Shown here piece after piece: positions 26,103-32,533 of a DNA stretch of 32,533 nucleotides. The notes below the pieces were generated by a model that was not told the DNA's origin, searched no databases, and saw nothing but the letters and a program-made list of their open reading frames with translations. Every line of letters begins with the position of its first letter. The first letter of the stretch is position 1. Origin of the DNA: Alphaproteobacteria bacterium. GTDB lineage: Bacteria > Pseudomonadota > Alphaproteobacteria > Caulobacterales > Caulobacteraceae. The position numbers were made by a program, and so were the translations under genes. The DNA lies in NCBI GenBank assembly GCA_018895795.1, contig JAHINZ010000054.1, forward strand, positions 1-32,533, written 5' to 3'.

Positions 26103-27608
26103 TCAGGCATCGGTCATCCCAACTTGGGCCAGCGCCTGTTCATGACTCGGCAGCCCCTCCGCGGTCTGACGAAAGATCGCCTGCATGCGCTCCAAGGTCG
26201 CGCGCATTCGGTCCAGCGGCATCCGGTCGGCCAACGGATCATGGCGGACCGGCAGCACCCCGTGGCCGATGAAGGCGGCGACCCAGCTGGGTTCGAGGAA
26301 GGTCTCCTCGTCATACATCACCACCCGGCCGCGGCTTTCGAACTGGGCGATCTTGTAGGCCAGAGCCTCGGGCGTGGGGGCGTCGCGGCCCAGGTCCCAG
26401 ATCGCCCCGTCGCGCCGGCCGGATCGGCGATAGTGCAGGATGGCCATGTCGCGCATCCGCTCGATCATCGCCGCGCCGAGGCGGTTATATTCCTGCGCCG
26501 CCGCGGGCCCGTCGCCGGGACGCGGGAACAGGGCTATCAGCCGGGTGACGCCGCTCTGGATCAGGTGCAGGTCGGTGGCGTCCAGCGTCTCGATCCCGCC
26601 GGCCGCCCCGCCGATGGCCACACAGTTGCCGACCCTGGCCCGGGCCCGCCGGCCGTTGGTCAGGGTCCGGAATTCCGGCTCCGAACGGCCGTCCTCCGCC
26701 AGGCCGCGGCTCAGCGCCTCCAGCGCCGCCGCGTCGTCGGTCAGGTCGGCGCGATAGACCAGGCCGCTGTCCAGGGCGCCTTGCAGCGGGATGCGCCAGA
26801 GCCAGCCCTCGGCGACCGCCTCGATGTCGGTCAGGGGCGCGGCGACGTCCGGGGCCGGGGCGGTCAGCCGCACCGCGCGGTCGCCCGGCAGCAGGCTGGA
26901 CCAGTCCTCGAACGGCTCGTCCAGGGCCTGGCCGATCAGCCGGGCGGCGGGGCCGGTGGCGTCGACATAGAGCTCGGCCTCGACCCGCTCGCCGTCGGCC
27001 AGCGCCACGGCCGCGATGTCGCCGGTCACGCCGTCGCGGATCACCTGCGCCACCGCGCCGCGTTGCGCCTCGACGCCGTGGCTCAGGGCCAGGTCGCGCA
27101 ACACGCCGGCATAGAGCCCGGCGTCCAGGTGAAGGCCATAGGTCAGGGTCGACAGGGGCGAGCGCGGATCGGGGCTGGGCGGCGCGAACCGGCCCAGGTC
27201 GGCGGCGACGGCCGCCAGGTTGAAGACGTCCAGCGGGGCGCTGTCGCCGGCCTGACGCAGGCGGGCCCAGTAGTGGTGGAATTCCACCCCCTCGAGCCGG
27301 GCTCCGATCTCGCCGAAGGCCTCGCAATGGCGCGCGCCGGGCGTCCAGTTCAGGAACCGAGAGCCCAGCTTGTAGGTCGCCCGCGTGGCGGTCATCAGCG
27401 CCGCCTCGTCCAGGCCCAGCAGGGCGTGGAACGAGCGCAGGGCGGGCAGGGTGGAGCGCGCGCCGCTGGCCTCGGGCCCGGTCTCGACCACCCGGATCGC
27501 GGCCCGGCCGCCGGTGGCCCGGGCCAGGGCGGCGGCGGTCATCCAGGCGTCGATCCCGCCGCCGATGATCGCCACCCGGCCCAGCGGGAGGGGGCGTCCG
27601 GACCTCAT
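26103..27608 (-). CDS. Tryptophan-halogenase-family protein, copy 3, with degraded active-site motifs
   Basis: 501 residues. The start is ATG 27608, which overlaps the stop of copy 4 as ATGA. The fold is clearly that of its neighbours ([33 protein letters not shown] with Lys80 kept), but several signatures are lost. The FAD loop GGGTAGW reads GGGIDAW. The GVGEATIP loop is replaced by ASGARSTLP. The EPLESTSI halide/catalytic segment reads IETLDATDL, so the catalytic Glu is Asp and the following Ser is Ala. The QHR.GNGYVY strand reads [10 protein letters not shown]. The frame is intact with no stop, so this looks like a diverged paralogue under selection rather than a pseudogene: possibly a non-halogenating flavoprotein, a partner subunit or a binding protein. 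Function unknown. Confidence 0.88.
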   Translation of the reverse strand: MRSGRPLPLGRVAIIGGGIDAWMTAAALARATGGRAAIRVVETGPEASGARSTLPALRSFHALLGLDEAALMTATRATYKLGSRFLNWTPGARHCEAFGEIGARLEGVEFHHYWARLRQAGDSAPLDVFNLAAVAADLGRFAPPSPDPRSPLSTLTYGLHLDAGLYAGVLRDLALSHGVEAQRGAVAQVIRDGVTGDIAAVALADGERVEAELYVDATGPAARLIGQALDEPFEDWSSLLPGDRAVRLTAPAPDVAAPLTDIEAVAEGWLWRIPLQGALDSGLVYRADLTDDAAALEALSRGLAEDGRSEPEFRTLTNGRRARARVGNCVAIGGAAGGIETLDATDLHLIQSGVTRLIALFPRPGDGPAAAQEYNRLGAAMIERMRDMAILHYRRSGRRDGAIWDLGRDAPTPEALAYKIAQFESRGRVVMYDEETFLEPSWVAAFIGHGVLPVRHDPLADRMPLDRMRATLERMQAIFRQTAEGLPSHEQALAQVGMTDA

Positions 27609-29134
27609 GCCACCGCCCGTGCGTCGCAATGGGCGCGGATGAAGGCCTGGTGGTCCGGCATCGACTCGGCCGTGCGCCGCACCGCCGTCTTCAGCTCGGA
27701 CAAGGCCCGGGCCGCTCGGACCGGATCGATGGCGTCGGTCATCGGGTCCAGACCTTGCGGCAGGATGTTCTGGCCCAGATAGACCGCCAGCCAGGAGGGC
27801 TCCAGAAAGAAGCCGTCGCGATATTTGACGATCATCCCCCGGTCGCGGAACAGGTCCATCTTGTAGGCCAGGCTGTCAGGGATCGGGGCCGCCCGCCGGT
27901 CGATCCAGAACGGCGAGTCGTCGCGCTGGGTGGCGTGGTAGTGCAGCACCAGAAAGTCGCGGATCCGCTCGAACTCCAGGTCCATGACCCGGTTATATTC
28001 GTCCTGGTCGGCCTGGGCGCAATCGCGCTGCGGGAACAGTTCCAGCAGGGTGGTGACGGCCAGCTGGATCAGGTGGATGCTGGTCGACTCCAGCGGTTCC
28101 AGGAAGCCGCTCGACAGGCCGATGGCCACGCAGTTGCGGTTCCATTGCTTCTTGCGGCGGCCGGTGACGAACCGCAGGAAGCGCGGATCGGCCTGGGCCT
28201 TGCCGTCCAGCTTCGAGACCAGCACCCGGGCCGCGTCGTCGTCGCTGATATAGTCGCTGCAATAGACATAGCCGTTGCCGACCCGGTGCTGCAGCGGGAT
28301 GCGCCAGCGCCAGCCTGCCGCATCGGCGGTGGCGCGGGTATAGGGCGTGGGCGGCTCGACCGCGTCGCAGGGCACGGCGGCGGCACGGTCGCAGGGCAGC
28401 CAGCGGCTCCAGTCCTCATAGCCGGTGTGCAGCGCCTGTTCGATCAGCAGGCCGCGAAAGCCCGAACAGTCAATGAAGAGGTCGCCCTCGATCCTCTGGC
28501 CGCTTTCCAGGGTCACGGCCTCGATGAAGCCGTCCTCGCCGCGCAGGCTGACGTCGACGATCTTGCCCTCCGTGCGCCGCACGCCGCGCGCCTGCGCATA
28601 GGCCCGCAGGTACAGGGCGTAGAGGCCGGCGTCGAACTGGTAGGCGTATGAAAAGGTCGATCCCAGCGACCGTGGGTCGGGCGAGGGCGGCGCGAACCGG
28701 TTCAGGCGCGCCGCCACGATCGGCAGGCTGTAGGCCTCGATCGGATCGGCTTCGCCGCGCGCGTTCGCCCGCAGCCAGTGCTGGTGGAAGTCGACCCCGC
28801 CGATCGGCTGACCGAAGGCCCCGAACGGGTGGATATAGCTCTCGCCCTGGCGGCCCCAGTCGCGGAACTCGATGCCCAGCTTGAAGGTCGCCTGGGTCTT
28901 GCGCATGAAGTCGGCCTCGTCGAGGCCCAGCTTGGCGTTGAAGCCGCGGATATGGGGCACGGTGGCCTCGCCGACCCCGACCGTGCCGATCTCGGCCGAC
29001 TCGATCAGGTCTATGGTCAGGCGAGAGTCGGCCAGCACGGCGCTGAGGCCGGCGGCGGCCATCCAGCCGGCGGTTCCCCCGCCGACGATCACGATCTTCC
29101 GGATCGCGCCGTTCCCCATCATCTCCTCCGCCAC
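27605..29134 (-). CDS. Tryptophan-halogenase-family flavoprotein, copy 4 (first gene of the cluster)
   Basis: 509 residues from GTG 29134, preceded by AAGGGA at good spacing; ATG 29122 or 29119 are alternatives. All key motifs are present: [29 protein letters not shown], catalytic lysine Lys85 in [49 protein letters not shown] and [14 protein letters not shown]. It resembles copy 2 most closely. It is divergent from TBDR 2 across a 374-base region and is followed by copy 3 through an ATGA overlap. A link between TBDRs and halogenase-like genes is a known feature of Caulobacterales and Xanthomonas, where the substrate has not been established. Confidence 0.94.
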   Translation of the reverse strand: MAEEMMGNGAIRKIVIVGGGTAGWMAAAGLSAVLADSRLTIDLIESAEIGTVGVGEATVPHIRGFNAKLGLDEADFMRKTQATFKLGIEFRDWGRQGESYIHPFGAFGQPIGGVDFHQHWLRANARGEADPIEAYSLPIVAARLNRFAPPSPDPRSLGSTFSYAYQFDAGLYALYLRAYAQARGVRRTEGKIVDVSLRGEDGFIEAVTLESGQRIEGDLFIDCSGFRGLLIEQALHTGYEDWSRWLPCDRAAAVPCDAVEPPTPYTRATADAAGWRWRIPLQHRVGNGYVYCSDYISDDDAARVLVSKLDGKAQADPRFLRFVTGRRKKQWNRNCVAIGLSSGFLEPLESTSIHLIQLAVTTLLELFPQRDCAQADQDEYNRVMDLEFERIRDFLVLHYHATQRDDSPFWIDRRAAPIPDSLAYKMDLFRDRGMIVKYRDGFFLEPSWLAVYLGQNILPQGLDPMTDAIDPVRAARALSELKTAVRRTAESMPDHQAFIRAHCDARAVA

Positions 29135-29267
29135 GACGTTTCCCTTTTGTCTTCTCTCTGTCGAACGTCCGTTTCTCGAGGAACGGCCTTAGCGACAAAC
29201 TGCAAATTGACAACGCTGTCTTACGTCGTCATCTCTATGTCATACAGGCGGCAAGCGCCGGTTCAGG

Positions 29268-29278
29268 TGGTCGGACCA
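29268..29278. promoter_or_regulatory. FadR-type operator candidate TGGTCGGACCA
   Basis: A perfect 5-1-5 palindrome, identical over 11 bases to the one before TBDR 1 (17369). It lies about 135 bases before halogenase copy 4 and 230 bases before TBDR 2. Confidence 0.5.
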
Positions 29279-29464
29279 TCGGGGAGATCGTCGGGGCCGG
29301 GGGGCCTGAAGCGGGTGTGTCGCACAGACGGCATGCGCTCCGTTGCTCCCTATCCCGCGCCGCTCTCCTCGCATGGCTACGTGAAGCGGGCCCTCGTGGC
29401 AACGCTTGACAACAGGGTTGCAGTCAGATGATCTGACCAACAATGGTCACGGTAACATGACCAA

Positions 29465-29478
29465 TGGTAGCGCTAACG
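29465..29478 (+). promoter_or_regulatory. XylR/LacI-type operator (xyl-box) before TBDR 2
   Basis: TGGTAGCGCTAACG matches, as I recall it, 13 of 14 positions of the xyl-box TGGTAGCGCTAACA described for XylR control in Xanthomonas, and resembles the Caulobacter xylose operator. It lies 31 bases before the TBDR 2 ATG, where a bound repressor would block transcription. No LacI-family gene is in the window, so the repressor would act in trans. Confidence 0.65.
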
Positions 29479-29508
29479 TCGCTACGCACAAAAGGGGAGG
29501 TTAAACAC

Positions 29509-32500
29509 ATGGGCTCTGTCCAGAGGTCGTTCGCGCAGCGCGGACGCAATTCATTCATGTCCGGACTGACATGCGGCGTTTCGGCCGTGGCGCTGAGCGC
29601 CGCGCTGTTCGCCGTTCCGACATTCGCCCAGGCCCAAACCAAGGCCAAGACCGATGACTCGGCCGTCGTCGACGAGGTCGTGGTCACCAGCATCCGCCAG
29701 AGCCTGAAGAGTTCCCAGGCCCTGAAGCAGTCGTCGGACATCATCGGCGACTCCATCACCGCCGAAGACATCGGCGCCTTGCCCGACCGGTCGGTGACCG
29801 AGGCCCTGTCGCGCGTGCCCGGCGTGTCGATCAACCGCTTCGCCGCGGGCGTCGACCCCGACCACTTCTCGACCGAAGGCAGCGGCGTCGTCGTGCGCGG
29901 CTTGAACTTCGTGCGCTCCGAGCTGAACGGCCGCGACAGCTTCACGGCCAATAACGGCCGCGGCCTCAGCTTCGCCGACGTGCCGTCGGAACTGCTGGGC
30001 GGCGTCGACGTGTTCAAGAGCCCCTCGGCCGATCTGATCGAAGGCGGCATTTCGGGCACGGTCAATCTGCGCACCCGCCTGCCGTTCGACAGCAGCAAGC
30101 GCATCCTGTCGCTGTCGGCCGAAGCCAGCTATGGCGACATGGTCAAGACCTGGAAGCCGACCTATTCGTTCCTCTACAGCGACCGCTTCGACACCAGCAT
30201 CGGTGAATTCGGCGTCCTGGCCAGCCTGGTCGACTCCAAGCTGGAAACCCGCAGCGACGCCATCCAGGTGTCCAACTTCGGTTGCCGCACCAATCTGGGC
30301 ACCGCCACCGCCGATTGCGGCAATGGCACGAAGGGCGTGTGGTTCCCGCGCGGCGCGGCGTTCCGCTCCACCAACACCGACCGCGAGCGCAAGGGCCAGG
30401 CGGCGGCCCTGCAATGGAAGAGCAATGACGGCACGATGCTGGCCGCCTTCCAGTATCTGCGCTCGGACTCGACCAGCAACACCACCGAACATGCGATGGA
30501 AATCGCCACAGACAACGTCGCCAGCAACGGCGACTCGCGTCCGGTGGCCGGCACCAGCTTCACGTTCGACAACAGCGGCGTGTTCACCGACGGCGTGATC
30601 ACCGGCACGACCGGCTGGCGCTCCGACCAGAACGGCGCCGATCCGCGCACGCCGATCGATGGCCTGCAGTCCAACAACATCCGTCGCGACGAACAGAACT
30701 CCAACGTCACGTCCGACTACGGCTTCAACTTCAAATGGACGCCGAACGACCAGTGGGGCTTCCAGTTCGACGCCCAGCATGTCGACTCCAAGGTCGATGT
30801 TCTGAGCATGGGTATCTGGGCCTCCACCTTCCAGAACGCGGCGATCACGCTGCACGGCGATGATCTGCCGACCGTGCTGTTCTCGGCGCCCTCGAACGGC
30901 CAGACCCAGTCCAACTGCCTGCCCTACAACAACAATTGCCCGTCCTACGACCGGGGCATGCACAATAATCTGAGCGACCCGTACAACACCTTCTGGCGCT
31001 CGGCGATGGACCACATCGAGCAGTCCGAAGGCACCGAGGACGCGGTCAAGTTCGACGTCGAATACAAGTTCGCCGGCGACACCTGGTTCGACTCCGTCAA
31101 GGCCGGCGTGCGCTGGGCCGAGCGCGATCAGACCACCCGGTTCTCGACCTATAACTGGGGTGTCTTGAGCGAAATCTGGGGCGAAGGCGGCCCCGTCTGG
31201 CTCACCGACAAGATCGATGGCGTGCCGAGCGCCGGCGGGTCGGGCCTGCCCGGCACGACGGGCGTCGACAGCACCGGCCGCGCCCAGCTGGACGGCTTCG
31301 CCAATTTCATGCGCGGCCAGACCCCTCTGCCGACGGGCACGGAGTCGCGCCTGTTCTACGGCGCCAACACCGCTGAAAACTACAAGGCGGCGTCGGACTT
31401 CGCCCTGTCGGTCGGCGACGAATGGCGGGCGCGCAACGGCGCCAATGGCTGCCCGCAGAACTGGGTGCCTCTGGCTCAACGCTGTAATGTCATCGCCGGC
31501 TCGCCCTTCCTGCCGCAGGAAATCAACCCGGTTAACGAGGTCAACAAGGCCGTCTATCTGGTGTCGCGCTTCAAGGGCGACGTCGGCGCGGCCCGCGTCA
31601 GCGGCAATATCGGCGTGCGCTATACGGCCACCCGCCGTCAGGCCGATGGCTTCCAGGCCTTCCCGAACACCAACTTCGCCACCGACGCCTCGTGCGCCGT
31701 CGTGCCCGCGGGCCAGACCGCGACGCCGTTCTGTCTGTTGACCCCCGCTGTTCGGGCCGCGGCCCGTCTGTGGGCCAATGGCGCGGTGACGCCGGTCACG
31801 GCCAATGCCGACTTCAACTACTGGCTGCCCAGTTTCAACCTGAAGGTCGTCATGCCCGGCGGCCTGCAATATCGCCTGGGCGCGTCCAAGACGGTCACGC
31901 CGCCGGATATCGGCCTGACGCGCAACTATTATAACCTGTCCCTGAACACCAACGCCGACGGCATCAGCAACGGCCGGCCCAGCGGCAATGTGACGGTGGG
32001 CAATCCGTACCTGAAGCCCACCCAGTCGACCAATCTCGACGCCTCGGTGGAGTGGTATTTCGCCCCGGTCGGCTCGCTGACCTTCGCGGCCTTCTACAAG
32101 GAGCTGACCGACGTCGCGACCAACACCACGGTGCGCAAGCCGTTCACCAACAACGGCGCCACGTTTGATGTGATCACGACCCAGCCGGGCAATTCCGACC
32201 AGAAGGCCAAGGTCAAGGGCTTCGAAATCGGCTACCAGCAGTTCTATGACTTCCTGCCCAAGCCGCTGGACGGCTTCGGCATCAACGCCAACTACAGCTA
32301 CATCGAGAGCAGCGGCGTGCCGCAAAGCACGCTGTCGGCGACCGACCCGGACGTGGCCGCCGGCCGCGTCACGACGGTCGACACCAGCAAGCTGCCGCTG
32401 CAGGGCCTGTCCAAGCACAACGCCAACTTCGCGGCCATCTATGAGAAGGGCCCGATCTCGGCCCGTCTGGCCTATAACTGGCGTTCGGACTTCCTGCTGA

Positions 32501-32533
32501 CGGTCCGCGACGTGATCGTGCCCTATGCGCCGA
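29509..32533 (+). CDS. TonB-dependent receptor 2 (3' end outside window)
   Basis: This open frame of 1008 codons is absent from the ORF track because no stop is reached; the frame was checked at several points and stays open. ATG 29509 follows GGGGAGG at 8-base spacing. The signal peptide (CGVSAVALSAALFAVPTFAQAQ) is followed by a TonB box (SAVVDEVVVTSIRQSL). The plug has ALPDRSVTEALSRVPGVSINRF, GVVVRGLNFVRSELNGRDSF and GGVDVFKSPSADLIEGGISGTVNLRTRLPFD, followed by barrel strands. It resembles carbohydrate-type TBDRs of Caulobacter and Xanthomonas. A xyl-box directly upstream argues for xylose-linked induction and xylo-oligosaccharide uptake (inference). The barrel's last strands and terminal aromatic residue lie beyond the window. 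Confidence 0.95.
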   Translation, partial: MGSVQRSFAQRGRNSFMSGLTCGVSAVALSAALFAVPTFAQAQTKAKTDDSAVVDEVVVTSIRQSLKSSQALKQSSDIIGDSITAEDIGALPDRSVTEALSRVPGVSINRFAAGVDPDHFSTEGSGVVVRGLNFVRSELNGRDSFTANNGRGLSFADVPSELLGGVDVFKSPSADLIEGGISGTVNLRTRLPFDSSKRILSLSAEASYGDMVKTWKPTYSFLYSDRFDTSIGEFGVLASLVDSKLETRSDAIQVSNFGCRTNLGTATADCGNGTKGVWFPRGAAFRSTNTDRERKGQAAALQWKSNDGTMLAAFQYLRSDSTSNTTEHAMEIATDNVASNGDSRPVAGTSFTFDNSGVFTDGVITGTTGWRSDQNGADPRTPIDGLQSNNIRRDEQNSNVTSDYGFNFKWTPNDQWGFQFDAQHVDSKVDVLSMGIWASTFQNAAITLHGDDLPTVLFSAPSNGQTQSNCLPYNNNCPSYDRGMHNNLSDPYNTFWRSAMDHIEQSEGTEDAVKFDVEYKFAGDTWFDSVKAGVRWAERDQTTRFSTYNWGVLSEIWGEGGPVWLTDKIDGVPSAGGSGLPGTTGVDSTGRAQLDGFANFMRGQTPLPTGTESRLFYGANTAENYKAASDFALSVGDEWRARNGANGCPQNWVPLAQRCNVIAGSPFLPQEINPVNEVNKAVYLVSRFKGDVGAARVSGNIGVRYTATRRQADGFQAFPNTNFATDASCAVVPAGQTATPFCLLTPAVRAAARLWANGAVTPVTANADFNYWLPSFNLKVVMPGGLQYRLGASKTVTPPDIGLTRNYYNLSLNTNADGISNGRPSGNVTVGNPYLKPTQSTNLDASVEWYFAPVGSLTFAAFYKELTDVATNTTVRKPFTNNGATFDVITTQPGNSDQKAKVKGFEIGYQQFYDFLPKPLDGFGINANYSYIESSGVPQSTLSATDPDVAAGRVTTVDTSKLPLQGLSKHNANFAAIYEKGPISARLAYNWRSDFLLTVRDVIVPYAP

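Larger units (their letters stand above)
29135..29508. promoter_or_regulatory. Divergent control region between halogenase copy 4 and TBDR 2
   Basis: No gene is seen in these 374 bases, but regulatory motifs are dense. They are TGGTCGGACCA (29268-29278), TTGACA hexamers at 29207 and 29406 that may be -35 boxes, a variant site TGATCTGACCA (29429-29439), an inverted repeat TGGTCA-N8-TGACCA (29444-29463) and the xyl-box at 29465. Assignment of promoters is tentative. Confidence 0.6.

Noticed and set aside
29551-32418. 955-codon open frame on the minus strand, and plus-strand frames at 30131 and 31217
   Set aside because: These are shadows of TBDR 2, whose real frame (29509 onward) has signal peptide, TonB box and plug motifs.
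1-32533. CRISPR array, tRNA, rRNA, insertion sequence or prophage genes
   Set aside because: No regularly spaced direct repeats, tRNA-like cloverleaf, transposase or phage protein was seen on reading both strands.

Overview
The window looks like chromosomal DNA of an alphaproteobacterium of the Caulobacter type. It is very GC-rich, has TonB-dependent receptors (TBDRs) next to flavin-dependent 'tryptophan halogenase'-like genes, an enolase-superfamily mannonate dehydratase, and several palindromic intergenic repeats. No rRNA, tRNA, IS element, phage gene or CRISPR array was seen. Both ends are cut inside genes: a GH3 glycosidase at the left and a TBDR at the right.

Layout. (1) 1-5777, plus strand: the C-terminal part of a GH3 beta-glucosidase/xylosidase, a sialate-O-acetylesterase-like SGNH esterase, and a GH115 alpha-glucuronidase. 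(2) 5784-10150, minus strand: a tryptophan-breakdown group (kynB, kynU and an amino-acid permease) preceded by an exported PF00756-type esterase. (3) 10451-12534, minus strand: manD followed by a FadR/UxuR-type GntR regulator. (4) 12884-15019, plus strand: a GH67 alpha-glucuronidase divergent from manD. (5) 15020-17186: an AT-rich intergenic island followed by a soluble PAS-HAMP chemoreceptor with an altered signalling tip. (6) 17519-20434: TBDR 1, ending at a strong terminator. (7) 20610-29134, minus strand: four tandem halogenase-family flavoproteins, then a GAF-PAS hybrid histidine kinase. (8) 29509 to the end, plus strand: TBDR 2, divergent from the halogenases. The ORF track misses it because it has no stop inside the window.

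How it works together (inference). Regions 1, 3, 4, 6 and 8 read as a glucuronoxylan utilisation locus. TBDRs would import xylo- and aldouronic oligosaccharides. The acetylesterase, GH115, GH67 and GH3 enzymes would remove acetyl, (methyl)glucuronosyl and sugar units. ManD would turn mannonate derived from glucuronate into 2-keto-3-deoxygluconate. Regulation appears written in the DNA: a FadR-type palindrome (TGGTCGGACCA or AGGTCAGACCA) occurs in the manD/GH67 divergent region, before TBDR 1 and in the halogenase/TBDR 2 divergent region. A near-perfect XylR-type 'xyl-box' (TGGTAGCGCTAACG) lies just before TBDR 2. The FadR-type protein encoded here is the natural candidate reader of the first motif.

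The least explained part is the four-gene halogenase-family cluster wired to the same putative regulatory sites as polysaccharide genes. Its third member keeps the fold but has lost key cofactor and catalytic signatures. Other points of interest are start-codon anomalies in two exported enzymes, several families of long inverted repeats between genes, and a roughly 27% GC island in an otherwise GC-rich region.
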